Source: Aquibium microcysteis (lineage in GTDB: Bacteria > Pseudomonadota > Alphaproteobacteria > Rhizobiales > Rhizobiaceae). Taken from it: 64,000 bases of DNA. Shown one piece after another: positions 42,127 to 50,859 of this stretch. The translations under genes were made by a program, and so were the position numbers. The notes below the pieces were generated by a model. The model ran no database searches and was not told the origin of the DNA. It saw only the letters and a program-made list of their open reading frames with translations. Position 1 is the first letter of the stretch. Each line of letters opens with the position of its first letter. The stretch lies in NCBI RefSeq assembly GCF_014495845.1, contig NZ_CP061080.1, forward strand, positions 3,213,001-3,277,000, read 5' to 3'.

Positions 42127-42280
42127 CCCCCCTCTGTCCTGCCGGACATCTCCCCCTCGAGGGGGGAGATCGGCAGCTCTCGCGGCCGCGCTCGATATGC
42201 AACGATGAAGTTTGGCGAAAACGGACGGAACGGCCGATCTCCCCCCTTGAGGGGGAGATGTCCGGCAGGACAGAGGGGGG
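42127..42280. repeat. Palindromic intergenic mosaic element with 47-bp inverted arms
   Basis: A left arm (42127-42173) and right arm (42234-42280) are inverted copies with a single mismatch, separated by about 60 nt. Each arm carries its own hairpin ATCTCCCCCTCGAGGGGGGAG-type core. The element lies between the exonuclease and the DNA ligase genes. From memory this G/C-rich sequence family is repeated many times in Mesorhizobium-like genomes (RIME-like mosaic elements); no transposase is present. Confidence 0.8.
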
Positions 42281-42317
42281 CGCGACAGGACGAGACGTAT
42301 ACGAACCACCTCACGGA

Positions 42318-43328
42318 CTAGTCCCCCTCGTCCTCGTACCCCACGAGATGCAGCGGCCGCGCGGCGATCCCGTTGATCTCGCACCAGCGCACCAGCGCCT
42401 CCTCGCGCCCATGCGTCACCCAGACTTCCGAGGCGCCCGTATCGGCGATGGTCGCGACGAGTTCGTCCCAGTCCGAATGGTCCGACAGGATCAGCGGCAG
42501 TTCCACGCCGCGCTGCCTGGCGCGCTGGCGGATGCGCATCCAGCCCGAGGCGAAGGCCGAGACCGGGTCGGCGAAGCGCCGCGCCCAACGGTCTGCGAAA
42601 GCCGACGGCGGACCGACGACGATCCTGCCCGCGAACGCCGCCTTGCCGCCATTGTCGATGGTCGCGGGTGCGAGCGGCCCGAGCGGGACGCCCTGGCTCT
42701 CATAGTAGTCGCAGAGCTTCTGCAGGGCGCCGTGAATGTAGATCGTCTCGCCGTATCCCGCGTCGCGCAGCAGCCGGATCACGCGTTGTGCCTTGCCGAG
42801 CGAGTAGGCGCCGACGAGATGCGTGCGCTCGGGGAACTGCTTCAGCGAGGCGAGCAGCCGCGCGATCTCGACGCGGTCGTCGGGGTGGCGGAAGACCGGC
42901 AGGCCGAAGGTCGCTTCGGTGATGAAGACGTCGCAGGCGATCGGCTCGAATCCCTGGCAGGTCGGGTCGCGCCGCCGCTTGTAGTCGCCCGACGCAACGA
43001 TGCAGCGCCCGCCATGCGCGACGCGGATCTGCGCGGAGCCCAGCACGTGGCCGGCCGGGTGGAAGCTCACCTCCACGCCGTTGACGTCAAGACGCTCGCC
43101 CAGCCGTGCCTCCTGCCGCGAAACGGAAAAATCGGCCCCGTAGCGGATCGCCATGATTTCGAGCGTCTCGCGCGTCGCCAGCACCTTTCCGTGCCCGGAC
43201 CGCGCGTGATCGGCATGCCCATGCGTGATCAGCGCCCGCTCGACCGGCTTCACCGGATCGATGAAGAAGTCGCCGGGCGGGCAGTAGAGGCCCTGGGGTC
43301 TGGGCTGCAGCAGATCGGACGCACGCAT
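42318..43328 (-). CDS. Ligase-associated MBL-fold DNA exonuclease
   Basis: 336 residues from MRASDLLQPRPQGLYCPPGDFFIDP; upstream in-frame starts are not favoured. The metallo-beta-lactamase/beta-CASP signature THGHADHARSGH supplies the metal ligands, with further ligands in ASGDYKRR and LSDHSDWDEL. Family members are exonucleases encoded beside ATP-dependent DNA ligases and act in DNA repair (SNM1/PSO2 relatives). It is upstream of the ligase on the same strand, separated by a 233-nt gap that holds the palindromic element. Confidence 0.9.
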   Translation of the reverse strand: MRASDLLQPRPQGLYCPPGDFFIDPVKPVERALITHGHADHARSGHGKVLATRETLEIMAIRYGADFSVSRQEARLGERLDVNGVEVSFHPAGHVLGSAQIRVAHGGRCIVASGDYKRRRDPTCQGFEPIACDVFITEATFGLPVFRHPDDRVEIARLLASLKQFPERTHLVGAYSLGKAQRVIRLLRDAGYGETIYIHGALQKLCDYYESQGVPLGPLAPATIDNGGKAAFAGRIVVGPPSAFADRWARRFADPVSAFASGWMRIRQRARQRGVELPLILSDHSDWDELVATIADTGASEVWVTHGREEALVRWCEINGIAARPLHLVGYEDEGD

Positions 43329-43394
43329 CCGCTCAAGATAGGGTATTGCAGGACCGGTGGAAGATGCCGCGCACCCGTCGGGCAAAGGCTCCTG

Positions 43395-44348
43395 TCACGC
43401 CATCCACGGAAGCCGGTCGAGATCGACGTTCCCGCCGGTGACGATGATCCCGACGGTCTGTCCCGCGAAGCGCTCGGCGTTCTTCAGCACGGCCGCGATC
43501 GCCACCGCGCTCGACGGCTCGATCACGATCTTCAGGCGCTCCCAGACGAGCCGCATCGCCGCCACGATCTCCGCCTCCGAGACCGTCAGCACCGCTTCCA
43601 CATCGTTCCGGACATAGTGGAAGGTGATCGGCTTCAGCGAGGCGCGCAGCCCGTCGGCGATGGTCTGCGGCGCGTCGTCCTCGACGAGGTGCCCGGCCGC
43701 CTTGGACCGGAAGGCGTCATCGGCATTCGCCGGTTCCGCGGCGAAGACCTTGATCCCGGGCGCCATCGCATGCGCCGCGACACAGGTGCCGGAGATAAGC
43801 CCGCCGCCGCCGACGGGCGCCACGATCGCGTCGAACGGCCCCGCCTCCTCGATCAGTTCGCGCGCGCAGGTCCCCTGCCCCGCGATCACGCGCGCGTCCG
43901 CATAGGGATGCACGATCTCGGCGCCCGTACGCTCGAGTTCGGCAGCCACCGCCTCCTCGCGCGCCTTCGTGCCGGGCGCGCAGGTCACCACGCGCCCGCC
44001 ATAGCCGCGCACCGCGTCGAGCTTGGGCCTGGCCGAGGTCTCCGGCATGACGATGGTCGCCGGAATGCCGCGCTTGGCGGCAGCATAGGCCAGCGCCTGA
44101 CCGTGATTGCCCGACGAGTGCGTGAGGACACCCCGCCCCGCCTGCTCTTGCGACAGCCCGAACACGGCGTTGCAGGCGCCCCGCGCCTTGAAGGCGCCGA
44201 TCTTCTGCAGGTTCTCGCATTTGAGGAGGAGGCGCGCGCCCGCAAGGGCGTCGAGATGGCTGCTCGTCAGCACCGGCGTGCGGTGGACATGCGGGCGGAT
44301 CCGCTCATGTGCGGCCACCACGTCGTCATAGTTCGGAAGCTGCATCAT
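43395..44348 (-). CDS. PLP-dependent threonine/serine dehydratase family
   Basis: 317 residues. Of two adjacent ATGs, the second (3 nt in) has better spacing from GAGGG. Fold type II PLP enzyme: Lys54 in GAFKARGA is the Schiff-base residue, SSGNHGQALA binds phosphate/substrate, GGGGLISG is the phosphate cup, and VTGGNVDLD ends the protein. It could be threonine ammonia-lyase, a hydroxyaspartate ammonia-lyase or serine racemase; the missing ACT regulatory domain argues against biosynthetic IlvA. Downstream in the same direction lies the dpp operon's last gene's end, 40 nt upstream in position but transcribed toward it. Confidence 0.85.
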   Translation of the reverse strand: MMQLPNYDDVVAAHERIRPHVHRTPVLTSSHLDALAGARLLLKCENLQKIGAFKARGACNAVFGLSQEQAGRGVLTHSSGNHGQALAYAAAKRGIPATIVMPETSARPKLDAVRGYGGRVVTCAPGTKAREEAVAAELERTGAEIVHPYADARVIAGQGTCARELIEEAGPFDAIVAPVGGGGLISGTCVAAHAMAPGIKVFAAEPANADDAFRSKAAGHLVEDDAPQTIADGLRASLKPITFHYVRNDVEAVLTVSEAEIVAAMRLVWERLKIVIEPSSAVAIAAVLKNAERFAGQTVGIIVTGGNVDLDRLPWMA

Positions 44349-44388
44349 GCCCTCATGTCCCGGAAGGCCGCCTGACAGGGCCGTCCCT

Positions 44389-45216
44389 TCAGGCCGCCCT
44401 GGCCGCCAGCCGCCGCCGGATGCTTTCGACATCGGCCCGCGGAGTCGCGGCGAACAGTGTCTTCGTATAGTCGTGCTGGGGGTCCGAGAACACCGCGTCG
44501 CGCGAGCCATACTCCACCGCCTCGCCGAAATACATGACCATCACGTCGTCGGCGATGTAGCGCACCACCGACAGGTCGTGGCTGATGAAGATGTAGGTCA
44601 GGTCGAACTCGTCCTGCAAGTCTGACAGCAGGTTCAGCACCTGTGCCTGAACAGAGAGATCGAGCGCCGACACCGGCTCGTCAAGCACCAGGATGCTGGG
44701 GTTCAGCATCAGCGCCCGCGCGATCGCGATGCGCTGGCGCTGCCCTCCCGAGAACATGTGCGGATAGCGGTTGAAGTGCTCCGGCCCCAGCCCGACCTTG
44801 ACAAGCATCTGCATCGCCCGCTCGCGCCGCTCCGACGCCGGCATGCCGGTGTTGACCAGCAGCGGCTCGCCCAGCACGTCGCCGATCTTCTGGCGCGGGT
44901 TGAGCGAGCCGTAGGGATTCTGGAACACGATCTGCACCTTGCGGCGCATCTCCGCCGTCAGCGCCTGCTTGCGGATGTCGACCGGCACGCCGTCGATCAG
45001 CAGTTCGCCGTCGGTCTGCGCGTCGATCATGGTGATGATGCGCGCCAGTGTCGATTTTCCGCAGCCCGATTCGCCGACGATCGCCAGCGTCCTGCCCTTC
45101 TCCACCGTGAACGACACGCCCTTGACGGCGTGCACCACGCGCTCCTGCGCGAACAGGCCGCCGCCGATCCGGTAGTCGCGCTTGAGGTTGCGTCCCTCGA
45201 CGACGATCTCGCTCAT
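44389..45216 (-). CDS. dppF: Dipeptide ABC transporter ATP-binding protein
   Basis: 275 residues. Walker A GESGCGKST, Q-loop FQNPYGSLNPRQ, signature FSGGQRQR, Walker B ILVLDEPVSALD and switch ISHDLSVVRYIA match DppF/OppF, including the C-terminal extension (DYTKTLFAATP). One of two ATPases that energise the peptide importer encoded upstream. The start overlaps the dppD stop (ATGA). Last gene of the dppA-B-C-D-F run. Confidence 0.93.
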   Translation of the reverse strand: MSEIVVEGRNLKRDYRIGGGLFAQERVVHAVKGVSFTVEKGRTLAIVGESGCGKSTLARIITMIDAQTDGELLIDGVPVDIRKQALTAEMRRKVQIVFQNPYGSLNPRQKIGDVLGEPLLVNTGMPASERRERAMQMLVKVGLGPEHFNRYPHMFSGGQRQRIAIARALMLNPSILVLDEPVSALDLSVQAQVLNLLSDLQDEFDLTYIFISHDLSVVRYIADDVMVMYFGEAVEYGSRDAVFSDPQHDYTKTLFAATPRADVESIRRRLAARAA

Positions 45217-46064
45217 CGAGCCTCTCCTGCAGCCTTGAAGTCGTCCATGAAGCTCGCGACGGTCGGGAGCCGGTCGCCGGTGGCGCGCTCGGGCAGAGCC
45301 GACAGCAGCGCCTTGGTGTAGTTGCTCTTCGGGTTCTCGAAGAGGGTCAGCACGTCGGCTTCCTCCATCTTGCGGCCCTTGTACTGGACGATCACGCGGT
45401 CGGCCGTCTCGGCCACCACGCCCATGTTGTGGGTGATCATGATCAGTCCCATGCCGTGCTCCGTCTGCAGCGCCACCAGGAGATCGAGGATCTGCTTCTG
45501 GATCGTCACGTCCAGCGCCGTCGTCGGCTCGTCGGCGATCAGGAGCTTGGGATTGCAGGCAAGCGCCATAGCGATCATCACGCGCTGGCACTGGCCGCCC
45601 GACATCTGGTGCGGATAGGAGGAGAGCCGCTGCTCCGGATCGGGAATGCCCACCGCCCGCAGCAGCTCGATCGCCCGGGTCCGCCGCGCCTTGCGGTCCA
45701 TGCCGAGGTGGAAGCGCAGCACCTCCTCGATCTGGAAACCGACCGTAAAGCACGGGTTCAGGCTCGACATCGGCTCCTGGAAGATCATCGCGATGTCCTT
45801 GCCGATGATCCTGCGCCGGTCGGTGTCGCTCATCGTCAGGAGGTCGCGGCCTGCAAACTCCATCCGGTCGGCCGTTACCTTCGCCGTCCAGGGCAGGAGC
45901 CCCATGACAGCGAGCATCGACACCGACTTGCCGGAGCCGGACTCGCCGACGATCGCCAGCACCTCCCGCGCGTCGACCGACAGCGACACGCCGTCCACGG
46001 CCCGGAACGGGCCGGACGCGGTCTCGAACTCGACGACGAGATTATCGATGGTCAGAAGAGGCAT
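45213..46064 (-). CDS. dppD: Dipeptide ABC transporter ATP-binding protein
   Basis: 283 residues from [13 protein letters not shown]; a GTG 30 nt upstream is possible but lacks a ribosome site. Walker [11 protein letters not shown]-loop [12 protein letters not shown], signature MSGGQCQR, Walker [15 protein letters not shown] and switch [10 protein letters not shown] are present. It is the DppD/OppD-type partner of DppF. A 197-nt gap without an obvious gene separates it from dppC upstream. Confidence 0.93.
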   Translation of the reverse strand: MPLLTIDNLVVEFETASGPFRAVDGVSLSVDAREVLAIVGESGSGKSVSMLAVMGLLPWTAKVTADRMEFAGRDLLTMSDTDRRRIIGKDIAMIFQEPMSSLNPCFTVGFQIEEVLRFHLGMDRKARRTRAIELLRAVGIPDPEQRLSSYPHQMSGGQCQRVMIAMALACNPKLLIADEPTTALDVTIQKQILDLLVALQTEHGMGLIMITHNMGVVAETADRVIVQYKGRKMEEADVLTLFENPKSNYTKALLSALPERATGDRLPTVASFMDDFKAAGEAR

Positions 46065-46261
46065 GATCGATTTCCGGTCGGATTTCGGCGTCACGGACGC
46101 CCATATTGGTCTTGAAGAAGTGAGACAGCAACAATGTCCAAGCCACGTCCACTACCTTCCGTCCAGCCGATCAGCGGTCGGAACGGCCCGCGTCCCAGCT
46201 ACTGCGGGGCTGCCGCTGAGCGCAGCGACGATCGCTGGTCCAACCCAAGCTTCCACCCCCG

Positions 46262-47179
46262 TCAACTCCGCTTCAGCTTCGGATCCAGTGCGTCCCGCAG
46301 GCCGTCGCCCATCAGGTTGATGGCCAGCACCGTGACCAGGATCGCCAGGCCCGGCAGCGTGACCACCCACCAGGCGCGCAGGATGAACTCGCGCGCTTCG
46401 GCCAGCATCGTGCCCCATTCGGGCGTCGGCGGTTGCGCGCCCATGCCGAGGAAGCCCAGCGCTGCGGCATCGAGGATCGCGGTCGAGAAGGAGAGCGTCG
46501 CCTGCACGATCAACGGCGCCATGCAGTTGGGCAGGATCGTGCGGAACATCAGCCGGAGCGGCTTCGCGCCAGCGACCTTGGCGGCCACCACGTAGTCGCG
46601 CCCTTTCTCGGCCATCACGGCGGCGCGCGTCAGCCGGACGAAATGCGGCTGCAGCACCAGCGCGATGGCGATCATCGCGTTCATCAGCCCCGGCCCGAGC
46701 ACCGCGACCAGCACCAGCGCGAGCAGCAGCGACGGGAAGGCGAGGATGATGTCCATCAGCCGCATGATGACGGTGTCGACCCAGCCGCGGAAATAGCCCG
46801 CGATCACACCGACGAAGATGCCGCCGGTCAGCGCCAGCGTCGTCACCACGATGCCGATGAACAGCGAGAACTGCGCACCGTAGAGCAGCCGCGACAGCAT
46901 GTCCCGTCCCACCTGGTCGGTGCCCAGCAGATGGGTCGCCTGGCCGCCCTCCTGCCAGACGGGCGGCAGGAGCACGGCGTCGCGATATTGGGCGTTGGGC
47001 GCGTGAGGCGCGATCAGCGGCGCCAGGATGGCCAGCACGACGAGTGCGAGGAACACCCAAAGCCCGATCACGGCCCCCTTGTTTTCGGAGAAATAGAACC
47101 AGAACTCGGCGAAGCGCTGCCGGCGTGTCACTTCGCCGGCCTTCGCCTTGTCCAACGCTGCGGTGGATGCCTGTGCCAT
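46262..47179 (-). CDS. dppC: Dipeptide ABC transporter permease
   Basis: 305 residues; GAGG lies 6 nt before the ATG. N-terminal cytoplasmic segment and a first helix (GLWVFLALVVLAILAPLI) precede the OppC-type domain with LGTDQVGRDMLSRLLYGA, four to five more helices and the EAA loop GRDYVVAAKVAGAKPLRL. With DppB it forms the membrane channel. It begins 8 nt after the dppB stop. Confidence 0.93.
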   Translation of the reverse strand: MAQASTAALDKAKAGEVTRRQRFAEFWFYFSENKGAVIGLWVFLALVVLAILAPLIAPHAPNAQYRDAVLLPPVWQEGGQATHLLGTDQVGRDMLSRLLYGAQFSLFIGIVVTTLALTGGIFVGVIAGYFRGWVDTVIMRLMDIILAFPSLLLALVLVAVLGPGLMNAMIAIALVLQPHFVRLTRAAVMAEKGRDYVVAAKVAGAKPLRLMFRTILPNCMAPLIVQATLSFSTAILDAAALGFLGMGAQPPTPEWGTMLAEAREFILRAWWVVTLPGLAILVTVLAINLMGDGLRDALDPKLKRS

Positions 47180-47187
47180 GGTCGACC

Positions 47188-48192
47188 TCAATGCCGGATG
47201 CGCGGGTTGATGAGGCCGTACAGGATGTCGACCAGCAGGTTGACCAGCATGATGATGGCCGCGATCAGCAGGAGCCCGCCCTGAATCACAGGGTAGTCCC
47301 GCTTGAACACGGAATCGACCATCCACTTGCCGATCCCCGGCCAGGAGAAGATCGTCTCGGTCAGGATCGCGCCTGCGAGCATCACGCCCACCTGCAGGCC
47401 GATCGTGGTGATGACCGGGATCATGGCGTTGCGCAGCGCGTGAACGCCGATGACGCGCAGCGGCGGCATGCCCTTGGCGCGCGCGGTACGGACATAGTCC
47501 TCGCTCAGCACCTCCAGCATGGCCGACCGCGTCTGCCGCGCGATGACGGCGAGAGGGATGGTGCCGAGCACGATGGTGGGCAGGATCAGGTGGCTCACCG
47601 CCGACTTGAACGCGCCCGCCTGCCCCGACAGGAGCGAGTCGATCAGCATGAAGCCGGTGACGGAGGGGAAATAATAGAGCAGCGATATCCGCCCCGACAC
47701 GGGAGTCCAGCCGAGGATGCCCGAGAACAGGATGATCAGCAGCAGCCCCCACCAGAAGATCGGCATCGAGTAGCCGACCAGGGCGGTTCCCATGATCGTC
47801 TGGTCGAAGGCCGAACCGCGCTTGATCGCCGCGAACACGCCCGCCGGAATACCGAGCAGCACGGCGAACAGGATGGCGCAGAGCGACAGTTCCAGTGTCG
47901 CCGGGAACAGTTCCGAAAAATGCGTCAGCACCGGCTTCTTCGTCACCAGCGAGGTGCCGAAATCGCCCTGCAGCAGGTCGCCGAAATAATCCAGGTACTG
48001 GATCACGATGTTCCGGTCGTAGCCGAGTTCCTGCGTGATCTTCTCGTAGCGCTCCTGCGACATCACGCGCTCGCCCGACATCAGCATGACCGGATCTCCG
48101 GGCAGCAGGCGGATGAAGGAGAAGGCGATGATGGAGACGCCGATGAAGGTCGGGATCAGCACGGCGAACCGACCGAGGAGAAACCGAAGCAT
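47188..48192 (-). CDS. dppB: Dipeptide ABC transporter permease
   Basis: 334 residues with the DppB N-terminus LLGRFAVLIPTFIGVSIIAFSFIRLLPGDP, six predicted helices, the EAA loop EDYVRTARAKGMPPLRVIG and the family ending LVDILYGLINPRIRH. It pairs with DppC. The dppA gene ends 102 nt upstream and the gap contains a long hairpin (48244-48276) that may lower its expression relative to dppA. Confidence 0.94.
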   Translation of the reverse strand: MLRFLLGRFAVLIPTFIGVSIIAFSFIRLLPGDPVMLMSGERVMSQERYEKITQELGYDRNIVIQYLDYFGDLLQGDFGTSLVTKKPVLTHFSELFPATLELSLCAILFAVLLGIPAGVFAAIKRGSAFDQTIMGTALVGYSMPIFWWGLLLIILFSGILGWTPVSGRISLLYYFPSVTGFMLIDSLLSGQAGAFKSAVSHLILPTIVLGTIPLAVIARQTRSAMLEVLSEDYVRTARAKGMPPLRVIGVHALRNAMIPVITTIGLQVGVMLAGAILTETIFSWPGIGKWMVDSVFKRDYPVIQGGLLLIAAIIMLVNLLVDILYGLINPRIRH

Positions 48193-48243
48193 GCTTGCCC
48201 CCTGTTGCCGAACCAGCGCGGATCCGGTCCGGAATACAAAAGC

Positions 48244-48276
48244 AGCGGGGGCGCTCGCCTGGCGATCGCCCCCGCT
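48244..48276 (-). other. Intercistronic hairpin between dppA and dppB
   Basis: AGCGGGGGCG (48244-48253) pairs perfectly with CGCCCCCGCT (48267-48276); the loop contains a further small stem (TCGCC/GGCGA). No T-run follows, so partial termination or protection of the dppA message is likelier than full termination. Confidence 0.6.
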
Positions 48277-48294
48277 CCATGGTCTACACGAGGC

Positions 48295-49887
48295 TTACTC
48301 GGAGATGTCGACGCCCGAGAAGTGGTGCTTGCCGAGCGGGCTCATGACGTAGCCCTGCACTTCCTTGCGCATCGGCATCACGACCAGGCTGTGGTCGAGG
48401 GTCGCCCACGGCGCCTCGCGCTTGAAGACGACCTGGGCCTCTTCATAGAGCTTGGTCCGCGCGGCCTGATCGGTCTCGACCTTGGCCTGGTTGACCAGCG
48501 TGTCGAACTCCTCGTTGCACCACTGCGCACGGTTGTTGCCGCCGACCGCGTCGCAGCCGAGCAGGGTGTGCAGGAAGTTGTCCGGGTCGCCATTGTCGCC
48601 GGTCCAGCCGAGCATCACGGCGCCGTCGCGGTCCTTGTCCTTGGAGCGGGCGAGGTACTCGGCCCATTCGAAGGAGACGATCTCGACGTCAACCCCGATC
48701 TTGGCGAAGTCCGCCTGGATCAGCTCGGCCGCGCGGCGCGCGTTGAGCATGTAGGGACGCGCCACCGGCATGGCCCAGATCTTCATGTCGAGGTCGGTGA
48801 CGCCGGCTTCCTCGAGCATCTTCTTTGCCGCGTCCGGATCGTAGGGATCGTCCTGGATGGCGTCGTTGTAGGACCACATCGTCGGCGGAATCGGGTTCTT
48901 GGCAGGCGTCGCGGCCCCCTGGAACACGGCGTCGACGATCGCCTGCTTGTTGATCGCCATGTTGAGGGCCTTGCGGACTTCCGGCTTGTCGAACGGTGCC
49001 TGCGTGGTGTTGTAGGCGAGGTAGGCGATGTTGAGGCCCTCCTGCTCCATCACCGTCAGGCTCTCGTTGGCCTTCATGGCTTCGACGTCGGCCGCGTTCG
49101 GATAGGGCATCACGTGGCATTCGCCGGCGAGCAGCTTCTGATAGCGCACCGCGGCGTCCGTGGTGATCGCGAAGACCAGGTCGTCGAGCTTCTCGCGGCC
49201 CTTCCAGTAATCGTCGTTGGCACGGTAGCGGATCACGGCGTCGGGCTGATAGGCGACGAACTCGAAGGGGCCGGTGCCGAGCGGCATCTGGTTGAGCTGC
49301 TCCATCTTGCCGTCCGCCTGGAGCTTGTCGGCATATTCCTTGGACATGATCGAGGCGAAGTCCATGCCGAGGTTGGCGACGAAGGGCGCCTCCTTCTTCT
49401 TCAGCTTGAACTTGACGGTCAGATCGTCGACCTTCTCGATGGATTCGATGAGGTCGGGGAAGCCCATACCGTTGAAATACTCCCACGCGGCGCCCGCGAC
49501 GTACTGGTGCCAGGGGTGGTCGGCCTTCAACTGACGCTCGAAGGTGAAGATGACGTCGTCGGCATTGAAGTCGCGCGTCGGCGTGAAGAAGTCGGTCGTC
49601 TGGAACTTGACGCCCGGACGCAGCTTGAAGGTGTACTCCAGCCCGTCGTCGGAGACCGAATAGCTCTCGGCCAGGCCGGGCTCAGGGTTGGTCGTGCCGG
49701 GCGCGAACTCCATCAGCTTGTTGTAGACCGGATTCGACGAGGCGTCGAACGTCGTGCCGGCGGTGTAGAGCGCAGGATCGAAGCCTTCCGGCGATCCTTC
49801 CGAACAATAGACGAGCGTCTTGGCGCTCGCCGCACCGCTCAACACGGTTGCTGCAAGCAGCATGCCCGCGAAACCGAAACGTTTCAT
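48295..49887 (-). CDS. dppA: Periplasmic peptide-binding protein of dipeptide ABC importer
   Basis: 530 residues with a signal peptide (MKRFGFAGMLLAATVLSGAASA). SBP_bac_5 family: KTLVYCSEGSPEGFDPALYT at the mature N-terminus, then LRPGVKFQTTDFFTPTRDFNADDV, GTGPFEFV, and PWATLDHSLVVMPMRKEV near the C-terminus. Two Cys (in LGCDAVGGNN...WCNEEFD) match the disulphide seen in DppA proteins. It captures di- or tripeptides for the downstream dppBCDF. First gene of the operon, divergent to the DUF924 gene. Confidence 0.94.
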   Translation of the reverse strand: MKRFGFAGMLLAATVLSGAASAKTLVYCSEGSPEGFDPALYTAGTTFDASSNPVYNKLMEFAPGTTNPEPGLAESYSVSDDGLEYTFKLRPGVKFQTTDFFTPTRDFNADDVIFTFERQLKADHPWHQYVAGAAWEYFNGMGFPDLIESIEKVDDLTVKFKLKKKEAPFVANLGMDFASIMSKEYADKLQADGKMEQLNQMPLGTGPFEFVAYQPDAVIRYRANDDYWKGREKLDDLVFAITTDAAVRYQKLLAGECHVMPYPNAADVEAMKANESLTVMEQEGLNIAYLAYNTTQAPFDKPEVRKALNMAINKQAIVDAVFQGAATPAKNPIPPTMWSYNDAIQDDPYDPDAAKKMLEEAGVTDLDMKIWAMPVARPYMLNARRAAELIQADFAKIGVDVEIVSFEWAEYLARSKDKDRDGAVMLGWTGDNGDPDNFLHTLLGCDAVGGNNRAQWCNEEFDTLVNQAKVETDQAARTKLYEEAQVVFKREAPWATLDHSLVVMPMRKEVQGYVMSPLGKHHFSGVDISE

Positions 49888-50118
49888 GGTCTTTTGACTC
49901 CCATTCAAGTGTCCGGGATCCGTTGTGCCCCGGCCCGTGAGGCGGGCATATAAGCACCGTTCAAAGGACAAGAAAACTCCCTGCGGGGCGACCTTGGGTA
50001 AAGATTTGCGCCGAGGGCGCGTTTCGGATGACAAACATCCGCGCCGGAGCGAAGAGGAACGCGTTTGAATTCGCCCCACGGTTGCCTATCTGCGGAGGGC
50101 AAGAGGAGGAATGTGACC
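49888..50118. promoter_or_regulatory. Divergent promoter region dppA / DUF924 gene
   Basis: 231 nt separate the two start codons. A run around 49955-50015 (AAAGGACAAGAAAACTCC, GGTAAAGATTTGCGCC) is less GC-rich than its surroundings and probably contains both promoters. I could not identify exact boxes. AGGAGG at 50104-50109 is the ribosome site of the DUF924 gene. Confidence 0.35.
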
Positions 50119-50673
50119 ATGATCGACAAGCCCGCTACCGAAGCCATCCTCGCTTACTGGTTCGGCGAACTCGGCCCTTCGGACTGGTTCAGCGGGAGAC
50201 CGGAGCTCGACCGGCAGATCGCCGACCGCTTCGGCGCCGTCTGCGAGCGGGCCCTGGCGGCGAGACCGGAGGATTTCCTGACCGATCCGCACCGGGCGCT
50301 GGCTGGCATCATCCTGCTCGACCAGTTTCCGCGGCAAGTGTTCCGGGGCCAGCCGCGCGCCTTTTCCGGCGATCCGGCCGCACTGCTCGTGACCCACGGG
50401 GCCCTGCGACGCGGCTGGGACACGGCCCTGACGGCTGACGAGCGGCAGTTCCTCTATATGCCCCTGATGCATTCGGAGGTGGTGTCCGACCAGGAGCTCT
50501 GCGTGAAGCTGTTCCGCGACCTCGGCAACGAGGAGGCGCTGAAGTTCGCCATCGAACACCGCGACATCGTCGCCCGCTTCGGCCGCTTTCCCCACCGCAA
50601 CGCAGCGCTCGGCCGGGAGAGCACGCCCGAGGAACGGGAGTTTCTCGGCACGCATGGCGGCTACGGACAATAG
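50119..50673 (+). CDS. DUF924 family protein
   Basis: 184 residues from MIDKPATEAILAYWFGEL; AGGAGG about 9 nt upstream selects this ATG over one 54 nt earlier. The DUF924 pattern is clear: ILAYWFGELGPSDWF, LAGIILLDQFPRQVFRG, FLYMPLMHSE, and the C-terminal RFGRFPHRNAALGRESTPEE. It is an all-helical TPR-like cytoplasmic protein, widely conserved but without an assigned biochemical role. Monocistronic to appearance. Confidence 0.9.
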   Translation: MIDKPATEAILAYWFGELGPSDWFSGRPELDRQIADRFGAVCERALAARPEDFLTDPHRALAGIILLDQFPRQVFRGQPRAFSGDPAALLVTHGALRRGWDTALTADERQFLYMPLMHSEVVSDQELCVKLFRDLGNEEALKFAIEHRDIVARFGRFPHRNAALGRESTPEEREFLGTHGGYGQ

Positions 50674-50701
50674 CGCGCGAAGGGGAGCGGCCTCGTCCAA
50701 C

Positions 50702-50717
50702 ACGTTTACGTTTACGT
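50702..50717. promoter_or_regulatory. ACGTTTACGTTTACG-type sequence upstream of acyl-CoA ligase
   Basis: ACGTTTACGTTTACGT consists of direct ACGTTT units, about 140 nt upstream of the ligase start. It shares GTTTNCGT with the palindrome before the nitronate monooxygenase (38828-38845). It could be bound by the same regulator of acyl-CoA metabolism; unlike that site it is not palindromic. Confidence 0.35.
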
Positions 50718-50859
50718 TCCGGTAAGACTTGCGCGGGATCGCCCCTTGCCACTAGATAGATGCAGAGCGGCGGGGCGGGACCCGCCGGGAGGCAGCACGA
50801 AAGAGCCGACCGGCCAGGCCGCCGCGCGCGCCCGCCGGGAGGTCGAGAGGGAGCGAGAC

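Noticed and set aside
42085..42317. Insertion sequence
   Set aside because: No transposase open frame; only inverted arms and a 60-nt centre.
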